Shown piece by piece: positions 24,223-32,538 of a stretch of DNA of 64,000 nt (position 1 is its first letter; every line of letters starts with the position of its first letter). The DNA is from Microbacterium testaceum StLB037. GTDB lineage: Bacteria; Actinomycetota; Actinomycetes; Actinomycetales; Microbacteriaceae. Location: contig NZ_FNJN01000002.1 in NCBI RefSeq assembly GCF_900104345.1, forward strand, positions 62,001 through 126,000, in the 5' to 3' direction. The position numbers were made by a program, and so were the translations under genes. The notes under the pieces are model-generated. The model was not told where the DNA came from. It was given only the letters and a program-made list of their open reading frames with translations, and did no database searches.

Positions 24223-26286
24223 ATGGCGGAGAACTCGACGTTCCGACGGGCGACGCACCTCGCGCGCCGATTACCGGCCACGCTCGTCCTGGTCGGCATC
24301 CTCGTGGTCGTCGGTGTCGCCACCGGCGCCCTCTGGAGCCCGTTCGCGGCCTCTGACGCCTTCGCCTCGCTCGCCTACGGCCTTCCCGCCCTCGAGGCCG
24401 GTCGCTGGTGGACGCCGGTCACCGGCACGTTCGTGGTCGGTGCGCCCTGGCTGTACCTCGTCGGCATCCCGACGCTCGTCGGGATGGGCTTCCTCGAGGT
24501 GCGCCGCGGCACCCGCGTCGCCGCCGCGTACTTCACCGTGGGACAGCTCTTCTCGATCTTCGGCGCGTCGCTGCTCCTCTGGGTGGCGGCCTTCCTGCCG
24601 TGGCCGTGGGCTCAGCAGCAGGCCATGGCCCTCGACGTCGGTCCGTCCGGCGGCGTCTTCGCGTGTCTCGCCGCCGCTCTCGCGCTGCTCCCCTCGCCGT
24701 GGCGCCTGCGCGGCTGGACGGTCATGATCGCGGGTCTGGCCCTCACGTTCCTCTACTACGGCTCGCTCCCCGACCTCGAGCGCGTCCTCGCCGTCGCCCT
24801 CGTGCTCGGTGTCGACCGGTCGTTGCGCCCTCAGCGCGTGAGCGTCCGCGAGCAGCGCCTGATCGCTTTCGTGGTGCTGTGCGCCCTCGGCGCGTTCGAG
24901 ATCCTCGGGTACGTCGCCCCGATGACCGGTCCGTTCGGCTCGTCGGCGGCGACCTCGGGCTCGTGGATCGACGTCGCCGTCAACACGCTCGTCGTCCTCG
25001 TGGTGGCAACCGCCCTGCGCCGCGGCCGCCGCTGGGCGTGGGTCGTCGTGATGCTCTACAGCGCCCTGAACCTCCTGCTCGTGGTCCTCCTCTTCGCCGT
25101 CCTGCTCCTGGTGGGCCTCACCGGGGTCGAAGCGGATCTGGATGCCGATTTCACCAGCGTTCTGGCCTCGTCGGCGCTGTGGCTCGTGGCATCCGTGTAC
25201 TTCTTCCTCGTGCGGGCCGCGTTCCGCTCCCGGCCGCGCGCGGCGCTCGGGGAAACGCCTGCGCCGACCGTGGAGGACGTGAAGAAGGAGCTGCACGCGA
25301 GCGGCGGGGGCACACTGTCGTGGATGACGACGTGGGACGGCATGTCGTACGCCCGCTTCGGCCGCGGAATCGTGGCCTACCAGCGACGCTCCGGGGTGGC
25401 CCTGGCGCTCGGGGATCCGCTCGGCCCCCCGTCCTCCCGCGATCGGACCGTCCGCTCGTTCATCGACGCCGCCGAGGCCGCGGGTCTCGCGCCGTGCTTC
25501 TTCAGCGCCGGAGACACCACGGCCGACGCCGTTCCGGGCGACTGGCGGCGCATCGTCGTCGCCGACGACACCGTGGTCGATCTTCCGGGATTGCAGTTCA
25601 CCGGAAAGGCGTGGGGCGCGGTGCGCACCTCGCTCAACCGCGGCGAGCGCGAGGGCATGACGTTCCGCCTGTCGAGACTCTCGGACGAGACCTGGGGCGT
25701 GCGCCAGCAGCTTCGCGCGATCTCCGAGAGCTGGGTGGGCGATAAGGGGCTGCCCGAGATGGGCTTCACCCTGGGCACGCTGCAGGAGGCGGCCGATCCC
25801 GAGGTGCGCCTCGCGTTGGCGGTGTCACCGCAGGGCGACGTCGACGGTTTCCTGTCGTGGCTCCCGATCTACGGCGAGGGCGGGATCCGCGGGTGGACGC
25901 TCGACCTGATGCGCCGGCGCGACGGCGGTTTCGGGCCCGTGATGGAGTTCTTGATCGGTGCGTCCGCCCGGCAGTTCTCGGCAGAGGGGGCACAGATCAT
26001 GTCCCTGTCGGGTGCTCCGCTGGCGCACGAGTACCCCGCGGATGCCGGCGCCATCGCCGACCTGCAGGAGCGCATGGCCGCGATGCTCGAGCCCGTCTAC
26101 GGCTTCGCCTCGCTGCACCGGTTCAAGCAGAAGTTCCACCCGCGCTACGAGACGATGTACCTGCTCTACCGCGACGAGGCGGATCTCACCCGCATCGGCG
26201 CCGCCCTCACGCGAGCGTTCCTTCCGCACGCGACGCTGGGCCAGTTCGCCGCTGCGGGGGTCGACCTCGTGCGCCACGAACGCTGA
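24223..26286 (+). CDS. Phosphatidylglycerol lysyltransferase-like protein (DUF2156) with rhomboid-like membrane domain
   Basis: Membrane protein of 687 residues. The N-terminal 200 residues hold about six spans with LEAGRWWTPVTGTFV and DVGPSGGVFACLAA, reminiscent of rhomboid-fold domains though no full Ser-His pair is clear. More spans follow to about residue 335. The C-terminal 330 residues are a DUF2156/LPG-synthase domain (YARFGRGIVAYQRRSGVALALGD, FTGKAWGAVRTSLNRGEREG, FGPVMEFLIG). Members move lysine from Lys-tRNA to phosphatidylglycerol, lowering surface negative charge and raising resistance to cationic peptides; that function here is inferred from the domain. ATG 24223 is seven bases after TATCGT (24210-24215): likely leaderless. 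Convergent with the cold-shock gene. Confidence 0.8.
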   Translation: MAENSTFRRATHLARRLPATLVLVGILVVVGVATGALWSPFAASDAFASLAYGLPALEAGRWWTPVTGTFVVGAPWLYLVGIPTLVGMGFLEVRRGTRVAAAYFTVGQLFSIFGASLLLWVAAFLPWPWAQQQAMALDVGPSGGVFACLAAALALLPSPWRLRGWTVMIAGLALTFLYYGSLPDLERVLAVALVLGVDRSLRPQRVSVREQRLIAFVVLCALGAFEILGYVAPMTGPFGSSAATSGSWIDVAVNTLVVLVVATALRRGRRWAWVVVMLYSALNLLLVVLLFAVLLLVGLTGVEADLDADFTSVLASSALWLVASVYFFLVRAAFRSRPRAALGETPAPTVEDVKKELHASGGGTLSWMTTWDGMSYARFGRGIVAYQRRSGVALALGDPLGPPSSRDRTVRSFIDAAEAAGLAPCFFSAGDTTADAVPGDWRRIVVADDTVVDLPGLQFTGKAWGAVRTSLNRGEREGMTFRLSRLSDETWGVRQQLRAISESWVGDKGLPEMGFTLGTLQEAADPEVRLALAVSPQGDVDGFLSWLPIYGEGGIRGWTLDLMRRRDGGFGPVMEFLIGASARQFSAEGAQIMSLSGAPLAHEYPADAGAIADLQERMAAMLEPVYGFASLHRFKQKFHPRYETMYLLYRDEADLTRIGAALTRAFLPHATLGQFAAAGVDLVRHER

Positions 26287-26287
26287 A

Positions 26288-26323
26288 GGCCCCGGCCGAC
26301 GCGAAGAACGCGCGCCCGGGGCC
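26288..26323. terminator. Stem-loop between convergent genes
   Basis: GGCCCCGG (26288-26295) pairs with CCGGGGCC (26316-26323) around a GC-rich loop that can pair further. It starts two bases after the DUF2156-gene stop and lies before the cold-shock gene stop, so it can serve both directions. Confidence 0.55.
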
Positions 26324-26346
26324 CGACCGGCCGGAGCCGGAGAAGA

Positions 26347-26553
26347 TCAGAGGGGGCGGATGTTCTCCGCCTGCAGGCCCTTGGGGCCCTGGGCTACCTC
26401 GAACTCGACGCGCTGGTTCTCTTCGAGCGAGCGGTAACCGCCCGACTGGATCGCGCTGTAGTGCGCGAAGACGTCCTGGCTGCCGTCATCGGGGGCGATG
26501 AAGCCGAAGCCCTTTTCGGAGTTGAACCACTTGACCGTGCCCTGCGTGCTCAT
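26347..26553 (-). CDS. Cold-shock protein, CspA family
   Basis: Single cold-shock domain of 68 residues, the standard family length. RNP1 is KGFGFI and RNP2 is [20 protein letters not shown] opens the OB fold. It binds single-stranded RNA/DNA and acts as an RNA chaperone. ATG at 26553 is preceded by about 300 bp without a gene, so it may have a long untranslated leader as many csp genes do; no known thermosensor structure could be identified by eye. Convergent with the DUF2156 gene. Confidence 0.95.
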   Translation of the reverse strand: MSTQGTVKWFNSEKGFGFIAPDDGSQDVFAHYSAIQSGGYRSLEENQRVEFEVAQGPKGLQAENIRPL

Positions 26554-26861
26554 TCGTTGTGCCGTTTTCCGCTTGAGCCGGCGCCGAGCGCGCCGGTCTG
26601 TGCCTTCACGGTAACGGCCGGACTCTTCTCGCGCACGGGTCCGTGACACAAACGTTGCGCGGCGTCATACGCCGTAAGCCCATACGACGCCCGGGCTGAG
26701 CAAGCTCGAAGCCCGGGCGTCGACGGATCCCCCCGGATATGTCACGCGAGGCGTGACGGCGATCACTTTACCGGCGCAGAGGCCCGCGCGCGACACGAAA
26801 ACGAAGAATCAGCAAGTTCTGTCCATGTGCTGTGGTAACCGAGGGCCGTAAAATCCGGCTG
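26554..26861. other. Divergent intergenic region between csp and GntR genes
   Basis: 308 bp without a gene. It contains a perfect 13-bp inverted repeat (26685-26697 and 26710-26722, core GACGCCCGGGCT, 12-nt loop) upstream of both flanking genes, hence not a terminator of either, and the GntR -10 box TAAAAT at 26849-26854. The cold-shock gene promoter and leader must also lie here but could not be pinned down. Confidence 0.6.
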
Positions 26862-27470
26862 ATGGATAGTCGTCGGCGTGCTTCCGCCCTCGTCGACGAG
26901 GCCTATAGGGCCCTCGGCGAGGCGATCGTCGACGGTCGGCTCCAGGCGGGTGACCGGCTGCGGGATGTCGAGCTGGCGACGCTCATGGGCATATCCCGCA
27001 CTCCGGTACGCGAGGCTCTGCAGAGGCTGGAGCGCATCGGGCTGGTCGAAGTCGCGGCGAACCGGTACACCCGCGTGGCCGCCCTGACCGATCGCGCTCG
27101 CAACGACATGCGCGAGTACGCCGCGCACACGATCGCCGCCGTCCTGCACGTGGCCCTGCCCCGCTGCTCCGACGACGAACTCGTCGAAACGGCGCGCATC
27201 GTCGAAGAGCTGCATTCCGCCGAAAGCTCGCCCGAATACGTGAACGCGATGATGGCCCTGGCTTCGCACCTCGTGGCCATTTCGCGCAATGTCGTCTTCC
27301 AGAAGACCTTCGTGCAGATCGATCTCGTGCTGCGTCGCAATCTCGAGGGATGGATGAGCGTCGACGACGGCACGCGCGACACCCTGTTCCGCCACCTGCA
27401 CGAGCAGATCGCCCGTCGCGACACGAACGGCGCCACGTGGACCTTCCTCGCCCTGCACGGTTTCGCCTGA
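26862..27470 (+). CDS. GntR-family transcriptional regulator (FCD-like)
   Basis: DNA-binding regulator of 202 residues. The winged helix is typical of GntR/FadR (ALGEAIVDGRLQAGDRLRDV, then MGISRTPVREALQRLERIGLV). The C-terminal 130 residues are helical with RARNDMREYAAHTIAAVLH, fitting a FadR C-terminal ligand domain, although several metal-binding positions are not obvious. ATG 26862 follows the strong -10 box TAAAAT (26849-26854) by seven bases with no ribosome-binding site, so leaderless. An upstream in-frame GTG at 26832 exists but would lie before this promoter. Target genes unknown. Confidence 0.85.
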   Translation: MDSRRRASALVDEAYRALGEAIVDGRLQAGDRLRDVELATLMGISRTPVREALQRLERIGLVEVAANRYTRVAALTDRARNDMREYAAHTIAAVLHVALPRCSDDELVETARIVEELHSAESSPEYVNAMMALASHLVAISRNVVFQKTFVQIDLVLRRNLEGWMSVDDGTRDTLFRHLHEQIARRDTNGATWTFLALHGFA

Positions 27471-27518
27471 GCGCACAAGAGCGGTGACCCGCTCCCCCGC
27501 TCCCGTTAGCGTGACGCC

Positions 27519-27947
27519 ATGCCCCACATCGAGCTGCGAGCCCTTCAGGACGACGACCGGGATGCCGCTTTCCGTGCGGTGTCGGCGAGCACCTCCGCGT
27601 GGCCGCGCGCCGCGTTCGACGATCGGGCGGCCTTCGACCGCTGGAGCGACGACGCGAAGGTCGACGCACACGTCATCGTCGAGGACGACGCCGTGGTCGG
27701 GCTCGCCGCCGCTCTCGACGTCGACGGGGAGCGCGAGATCCTGCTCGCGATCTCGCCCTCGGCGCACGACGACGCCCCGACCGAAGCGCTGCGCCTGCTC
27801 ACGTCGCACGAGGCCGAGCGTCCCCTCTACGCGTGCGTCTCCGTCGACGATCAGCCCTCGCACGCGGTCCTGGCCCGCATCGGTTTCGTCGAGCACGAGC
27901 GCGATGGCGACGACGTGGTCTACGTGTTGCCGCCGACGTTAGAGTGA
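27519..27947 (+). CDS. GNAT-like N-acetyltransferase domain protein (weak)
   Basis: 142 residues. The start MPHIELRALQDDDRDAAFRAVSAS and the late LARIGFVEHERDGDDVVYVL look like the first and last strands of a GNAT acetyltransferase, but the acetyl-CoA loop (Q/RxxGxG/A) is not seen in the middle, so it may be a degenerate or non-catalytic member. ATG 27519 is six bases after TAGCGT (27507-27512). A small ORF follows 4 bp downstream. Confidence 0.65.
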   Translation: MPHIELRALQDDDRDAAFRAVSASTSAWPRAAFDDRAAFDRWSDDAKVDAHVIVEDDAVVGLAAALDVDGEREILLAISPSAHDDAPTEALRLLTSHEAERPLYACVSVDDQPSHAVLARIGFVEHERDGDDVVYVLPPTLE

Positions 27948-27951
27948 CGCG

Positions 27952-28086
27952 GTGCCGACGAGTGACGAAGAACCGAACCCCCGTACGGCGGATGCCGAGG
28001 GTTTCACCCGCATCCTGAGCCGTCCGCGCGGGGTCGGGGTATGGCGGGCGGCCCCGCGCGGCAGGCGCCAGCGGCTGCCCGGTTGA
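27952..28086 (+). CDS. Predicted leaderless small protein, 44 residues
   Basis: Not recognised and easily missed. GTG 27952 is followed by 43 codons and TGA at 28084-28086. A -10-like TAGAGT (27940-27945) ends six bases before the GTG, the same arrangement as in many neighbouring genes here. Third codon positions are mostly G or C. The peptide begins MPTSDEEPNPRTADAEGF and ends in an Arg-rich RAAPRGRRQRLPG, so an acidic start and a basic tail. No membrane span. It could be a nucleic-acid- or membrane-binding peptide; function unknown. Confidence 0.5.
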   Translation: MPTSDEEPNPRTADAEGFTRILSRPRGVGVWRAAPRGRRQRLPG

Positions 28087-28117
28087 CCGCTCTGATCATC
28101 CGTGTTGGGCTGAGGGC

Positions 28118-28447
28118 ATGACGAGCGAATGGGCGTGGAGCATTCTCGTCGTCATCGGCGCCGCGCTCTGGTTCTGGTCGATCCGTCTAACGCTGCGGGC
28201 TTATGCCGGTGAGCGCCTGCCGATGTGGGCGAATCCGCGTAAAGCGCCGGGCCGCGCCGTCGCCGCCCGCGCGTTCGGTATCGGCGCGGCGATTCTCGGC
28301 GTCGGCATGACGAGCAGGGCCATCGACAGCGAGCCCTGGATAGCTGCGGTCGTCTCGGCGACCGTGATCGCCGCGGTCTTCTTCGTGCCGTTGATCGTGT
28401 CCGTCGCAGCGCACAACGCTCGCGTCGACATCACCCGCACGACCTGA
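28118..28447 (+). CDS. Small membrane protein, unknown function
   Basis: 109 residues with three predicted spans: WSILVVIGAALWFWSIRLTL, AFGIGAAILGVGM and WIAAVVSATVIAAVFFVPLI. A basic cytoplasmic loop (NPRKAPGRAVAARA) lies between the first two. No motif gives a function. ATG 28118; no clear ribosome-binding site. Convergent with the EEP-family gene, stops 4 bp apart. Confidence 0.75.
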   Translation: MTSEWAWSILVVIGAALWFWSIRLTLRAYAGERLPMWANPRKAPGRAVAARAFGIGAAILGVGMTSRAIDSEPWIAAVVSATVIAAVFFVPLIVSVAAHNARVDITRTT

Positions 28448-28451
28448 CTTG

Positions 28452-29450
28452 TCAGTTGCGGCTGAGCGTCGCGACGATGGGGCGGTGGTCGCTGCCCGCA
28501 GCGTCGTAACCGTCGAGCACGGCGAAGCCGTTCACGCGCCACGCGGAGCCGACCAGCACGTGGTCGATCGGCGATGCCAGCCCCACGGGCATCCGGACGG
28601 GCCAGGTCCCCGCGGCGGCCGAGCCCGCGTCGGCGGCGGCGTCGCGGCATCCGCCGATCAGTCCTCCCCCGCGTCCGAGGCCGCTGAAGTGATCGACCGT
28701 GGAGTTGAGGTCGCCCGCGACGATGACCTGGCTCTCGGCGCAGCGTCCGGCGATCCACTCGAGCCCGAGTTCCCAGCGGTCGGTGACGCCCGGGAGCGGC
28801 GGCATGGGGTGCGCGGCCACGAGGATCGGTCCTGAGCCGTCGACCGGTCTCCACACGCCGCTCGGGAGGCCGACGGTCGAACCGATCCCGGCGTCGAGTG
28901 CGTAGTCGCCGAGTTCGCGCGAGATGAGGATCGATGTCGGGATGGTCTCGCCGTCCGGCGCAGCGGCCACGGTGTCGTGAGTCATGGGAATGCCCTCCCG
29001 GCTCAGGATGCCGACGACCTCGGCCGCCGCGATCGCATCGGTCTCGGGAAGGCTGACGACGTCGGCCCCGGTCTCACGCACCATCCGGGCGATCGTCTCG
29101 GGAGAGACCGATCCTCCGTACGTGTTCCAGGCGGCGATCGTGAGCTCACCCGGCTGCATGGGACCTCCCCCTCCGCGGGTCAGCAGCACGGCGCCGTTGC
29201 CCACGGATGCCGCGGCGAGCGCGATCGCGAGAGCCGCGGCCACTCCCCATCGGCGGCGCCACACGGCCACACCGGCGACCAGTAGCGCGAGAACCCCGAA
29301 TCCGAGAGCCAGCAGCGCACGGAGCGAGATCGCATTCGCGATGAGGGGAAGACGATGGATGCCGACACCTTGCGGCCACACCACGAGGAACGCCGCCACC
29401 GATCCCCCCGCGAGAACGAGGAGGAAACGGAGGCGGCGGTGTTTCGGCAT
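28452..29450 (-). CDS. Endonuclease/exonuclease/phosphatase (EEP) family membrane protein
   Basis: 332 residues. Three N-terminal membrane spans (about 8-85) anchor a C-terminal EEP catalytic domain facing outward in family members. Metal and catalytic motifs are readable: TIAAWNTYGG, VVSLPETDAI, the AGDLNST motif, and GSDHRPIVATL with the catalytic Asp-His pair. Enzymes of this fold cut phosphodiester bonds in nucleic acids, sphingomyelin or inositol phosphates; the substrate here is unknown. ATG 29450. Confidence 0.85.
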   Translation of the reverse strand: MPKHRRLRFLLVLAGGSVAAFLVVWPQGVGIHRLPLIANAISLRALLALGFGVLALLVAGVAVWRRRWGVAAALAIALAAASVGNGAVLLTRGGGGPMQPGELTIAAWNTYGGSVSPETIARMVRETGADVVSLPETDAIAAAEVVGILSREGIPMTHDTVAAAPDGETIPTSILISRELGDYALDAGIGSTVGLPSGVWRPVDGSGPILVAAHPMPPLPGVTDRWELGLEWIAGRCAESQVIVAGDLNSTVDHFSGLGRGGGLIGGCRDAAADAGSAAAGTWPVRMPVGLASPIDHVLVGSAWRVNGFAVLDGYDAAGSDHRPIVATLSRN

Positions 29451-29488
29451 CCTGCCCAGTAAAGCGGGTGGACGACCGAAGACAGGGA

Positions 29489-29523
29489 AAGGCCCGGGAC
29501 GCGGTCCAATCGCCCCGGGCCTT
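29489..29523 (-). terminator. Intrinsic terminator of the GlsB/YeaQ-family gene
   Basis: AAGGCCCGGG (29489-29498) pairs with its complement at 29514-29523; on the minus strand the stem is followed by TTTCCC. It lies 11 bases after the stop of the small membrane protein gene. Confidence 0.65.
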
Positions 29524-29533
29524 CCGTCGTCGA

Positions 29534-29800
29534 TCAGCGCGCGGCGCGACGACCCACGATGAGGCCGTAGATCAGCAGAACGATGATCGAACCACCGATG
29601 GCGAGGAGCCAGGTCTGGAGCGAGAAGAAGTCCTGCAGCGGAGCGTTGAACAGGACACTGCCGAGGAATCCGCCGAGCAGAGCGCCGACGACGCCGAGCA
29701 CCAGGGTGATGAGCCAGCCGCCACCCTGCTTTCCGGGGAGGATCAGCTTGGCGATGGCGCCGGCGATGAGGCCGAGGAGAAGAAATCCGAAGAATCCCAT
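29534..29800 (-). CDS. GlsB/YeaQ/YmgE-family membrane protein
   Basis: Membrane protein of 88 residues, the normal family length, with three Gly-rich spans: FFGFLLLGLIAGAIAKLILP, GGGWLITLVLGVVGALLGG and WLLAIGGSIIVLLIYGLIV, and the conserved PGKQGGGW loop. Formerly called transglycosylase-associated; members are often stress-induced and the biochemical role is not established. A good AAAGGA ribosome-binding site precedes ATG 29800. Confidence 0.9.
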   Translation of the reverse strand: MGFFGFLLLGLIAGAIAKLILPGKQGGGWLITLVLGVVGALLGGFLGSVLFNAPLQDFFSLQTWLLAIGGSIIVLLIYGLIVGRRAAR

Positions 29801-29976
29801 GATGTGTTCCTTTCGCGAGTGTGAACCGATGCCCGCTCGAGGCGGGACTCTCGTTGCATCCAGCTTCCTCTCAGGAAAGACATTTCCAGGGTGGGTTGCA
29901 TAAGCCGCTCATTTCTGGTGCGATCACGCGTCCGCGCGAATCGCATTCCCGAGCGGTCTCGCATAGCGTTGTCCGA

Positions 29977-30900
29977 ATGGCCGACACCCTCGCCGACCGA
30001 CGTTCACCTCTGCGCCCCCTGGGAAACCTCGTGCGCGGCACGCTCATCGGGGCGGTGGAAGTCGTCCCCGGGGTCAGCGGCGGCACGGTCGCCCTCATCG
30101 TCGGGGTGTACGCGACGTTGATCGACGCGGCCAGCCACATCGTGCGCGGGCTCGTCGCGAGCGCCGACGTCGTGCGCGGTCGAGGCATGACACGAACCGC
30201 CGCGCATTTCCGGGCCGTGCGCTGGAGTGTCGTCGCCCCGGTGCTGCTCGGAATGGTGGTCGCCGTCGTCGTGGGGGCCCGGGTCCTGGCGCCGCTGGTG
30301 TCCGCGTATCCGACCGAGACGAGAGCCGTGTTCGGCGGGATGATCGCGGCATCCCTCCTCATCCCCGTCCGCATGCTCGGCCGAGGCTGGACGTGGCGTC
30401 TCGGTCTCATCGCGCTCGTCGCGAGCGCCGCGGCGTTCGCCCTGACCGGTCTGCCGACGGCCACCGTCGCGGAGCCGCCGCTGGTGATCGTCGCCCTCGC
30501 GGCCTCGGTCGCAGTGTGCGCCCTCGTCCTGCCCGGCCTGTCGGGCGCTTTCCTCCTGCTGGTGTTCGGCCTCTACGAGACGACGCTCGTGGCCCTCAAC
30601 GAACGCGACCTGCCGTACATCGCGGCCTTCGCCCTGGGCGCCGTCGTGGGCCTCAGCCTCTTCGTCAACCTGCTCCGCGTGATGCTGCGCCGGTACCACG
30701 CCCTCATGCTCGCGCTGATGACCGGGCTCATGTTGGGCTCGCTCCGCGCGCTCTGGCCCTGGCAGGACGAGTTCGGTCAGGCGTCCGCTCCGGGCGCCGA
30801 CGCCGGTGCGATCGCCCTTCTCGCGGCGGCCGGGGCGGCGGTCGTTCTTTTTGTCGTGGCGCTGCAGGCGGGGGTGGCGCGCGGTCGTCGCGCGACCTGA
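29977..30900 (+). CDS. DUF368 family protein, putative undecaprenyl-phosphate translocase
   Basis: Membrane protein of 307 residues with about eight spans. The DUF368 hallmarks are present twice in inverted halves: EVVPGVSGGTVALIVGVY near residue 27 and VLPGLSGAFLLLVFGLYE near residue 185. DUF368 proteins (PopT) have been shown to return the lipid carrier undecaprenyl phosphate across the membrane for cell-wall synthesis. ATG 29977 is seven bases after TAGCGT (29964-29969), so leaderless. It is followed after 77 bp by the ferric-reductase-like gene. Confidence 0.88.
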   Translation: MADTLADRRSPLRPLGNLVRGTLIGAVEVVPGVSGGTVALIVGVYATLIDAASHIVRGLVASADVVRGRGMTRTAAHFRAVRWSVVAPVLLGMVVAVVVGARVLAPLVSAYPTETRAVFGGMIAASLLIPVRMLGRGWTWRLGLIALVASAAAFALTGLPTATVAEPPLVIVALAASVAVCALVLPGLSGAFLLLVFGLYETTLVALNERDLPYIAAFALGAVVGLSLFVNLLRVMLRRYHALMLALMTGLMLGSLRALWPWQDEFGQASAPGADAGAIALLAAAGAAVVLFVVALQAGVARGRRAT

Positions 30901-30977
30901 CGAGCCGGGTCCCGCCCGGGCGGGGGGTGCGAAACTGGGAGAGGCCCGCTCCACGTCTGCGGGTTGAAGGGCATCCC

Positions 30978-32396
30978 GTGAGCAGCACGATCCGATCGAA
31001 CGGCCCCTCGCCGTCCGTGCGCGAGGCGACCGCGCAACGGGATCGCGTTCGTTCCCTCCGCCGACGAGAACGGGCCGAGGTCGTCCTGGTCGCGGCCTGC
31101 TTGGTCTCGGTGATCGTCGCGGTGATGCTGTTCCTGACGTCGGGGCGACCGGCTCAGATCGCCGACCTCGCCAGCGCAGTCACCGCCGCAGGGATTGTGA
31201 CGGGCCTCGTCGGCTCCGACCTCCTGCTGCTGATGCTCGTGCTCGCCGCGCGAATCCCCTGGGTGGACCGTACGTTCGGCCAGGACGCTGCGATCCGGCT
31301 TCACCGGCGCCTCGGCAAACCCGCGGTGTATCTCATCCTGGGTCACGGCGCCCTGATCATCGTCGGATACTCCCTGCGAGACGGCCTGTCGCTCTGGCAC
31401 CAGACACTGTCGTTGTTCTCCGGCGCCGACATGCTGCTCGCGTGGCTGGGTACGGGTCTGCTGCTCGTCGTCGTCGTGACCTCTCTCGTCGTCGTGCGTC
31501 GCCGACTCGCTCACGAGGTGTGGCACGCGGTCCACCTGGTCAGCTACGCGGCCGTTCTCGTGGCGGTCCCGCACCAGCTCTCCGCGGGCCAGGTCCTCGC
31601 CGGGAGCACCGTGCAGACCTTCTACTGGATCTGCCTCTACGTGCTGGCGTTCGGATCGATCGCGTGGTTCCGCTTCGCCGCCCCTCTGCTCGCCACCGAC
31701 GAACACCAGCTCCGCGTGACCGCTGTCGAGCCGCTGAGCCCCGGTGTGTTCTCGATCCACCTCTCGGGCCGCGACCTGTCGCGCCTCGGTGTGCGCGGGG
31801 GCCAGTACGCGATCTGGCGGTTCTGGAGTCGCCGCACCTGGTGGCACGCGCACCCGATCTCGTTCTCCGCGGTGCCGATCGACACGGAGGCCCGCCTCAC
31901 TGTGCGCGCACTCGGTGCGGGAACAAAGCGTCTTGCGCGGCTGAAGGCCGGAACGAAGGTGTCGTTCGCGGGCCCCTACGGAATATTCACGGATGCCGCG
32001 CGCACCGCGCCGCGCCTCGCCGTCGTCGCGGCCGGGATCGGCATCACGCCCGCGCGGGCGCTGCTCGAGGACACCGACCTGGCACGGGGCGAGGCGACCG
32101 TCGTCCTGCGTGCCACCGATCGATCGCAGGTCTTCCTGTGGGACGAGACGGAGAGGCTGGTGGAGCAGAGCGGCGGCGCGGTCGTCGAGATGATCGGCCG
32201 GCGCCCCTCCGGGCAGTCGTCCTGGATGTCGGCGGATGCCGTCACCCGAGGAGCTTCGATCGTCGCCGTCCTGCCGGACCTGCTGGACTCGGATCTCTTC
32301 GTCTGCGGTCCCGGCGACTGGGCCGACCTGGTCGTCGGCGAGGCGAGAGCCGCTGGCCTCCCCGAGCGTCGGATCCACGTCGAGAAGTTCGTGTGA
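30978..32396 (+). CDS. Ferric reductase-like transmembrane flavocytochrome
   Basis: 472 residues. Six membrane spans occupy residues about 35-235 and carry haem-ligand histidines (LHRRLGKPAVYLILGHGAL, HEVWHAVHLVSYAAVL). The C-terminal half is an FAD/NAD(P)H reductase: FAD-binding RxxS-like WWHAHPISFSAVP, NAD-binding VVAAGIGITPARALL, and a terminal CGPGDW motif. It would pass electrons from NAD(P)H through FAD and haem to an acceptor outside the cytoplasm, ferric iron in characterised relatives. GTG 30978 follows GAAGG. A strong hairpin terminator comes directly after. Confidence 0.88.
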   Translation: MSSTIRSNGPSPSVREATAQRDRVRSLRRRERAEVVLVAACLVSVIVAVMLFLTSGRPAQIADLASAVTAAGIVTGLVGSDLLLLMLVLAARIPWVDRTFGQDAAIRLHRRLGKPAVYLILGHGALIIVGYSLRDGLSLWHQTLSLFSGADMLLAWLGTGLLLVVVVTSLVVVRRRLAHEVWHAVHLVSYAAVLVAVPHQLSAGQVLAGSTVQTFYWICLYVLAFGSIAWFRFAAPLLATDEHQLRVTAVEPLSPGVFSIHLSGRDLSRLGVRGGQYAIWRFWSRRTWWHAHPISFSAVPIDTEARLTVRALGAGTKRLARLKAGTKVSFAGPYGIFTDAARTAPRLAVVAAGIGITPARALLEDTDLARGEATVVLRATDRSQVFLWDETERLVEQSGGAVVEMIGRRPSGQSSWMSADAVTRGASIVAVLPDLLDSDLFVCGPGDWADLVVGEARAAGLPERRIHVEKFV

Positions 32397-32410
32397 CGAC
32401 TGCTTTCCGC

Positions 32411-32452
32411 AATGAGAAAGACCCCCGGACGAACCCGGGGGTCTTTCTCATT
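32411..32452. terminator. Bidirectional terminator, perfect 18-bp stem
   Basis: Arms 32411-32428 and 32435-32452 are perfectly complementary around a 6-nt loop (AATGAGAAAGACCCCCGG and its complement). It ends the ferric-reductase transcript from the left and the tRNA-Leu transcript from the right; its last base is shared with the encoded CCA end of the tRNA. Confidence 0.85.
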
Positions 32453-32538
32453 GGTGCGCGAGGGGGGACTTGAACCCCCACGCCCTTGCGGGCACTGGCA
32501 CCTGAAGCCAGCGCGTCTACCTATTCCGCCACTCGCGC
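32452..32538 (-). tRNA. tRNA-Leu (anticodon CAG)
   Basis: The minus strand folds as a class II tRNA: acceptor GCGCGAG with CTCGCGC, anticodon stem CTGGC/GCCAG with loop TTCAGGT (anticodon CAG, reads CUG), a long variable arm, T stem GGGGG/CCCCC with TTCAAGT loop, discriminator A at 32455 and an encoded CCA at 32454-32452. The M. tuberculosis counterpart also lies beside fhaA. Confidence 0.96.

Noticed and set aside
26554..26684. Cold-shock leader thermosensor
   Set aside because: The leader of the cold-shock gene is probably here, but no known conserved structure or cold-box could be identified by eye.
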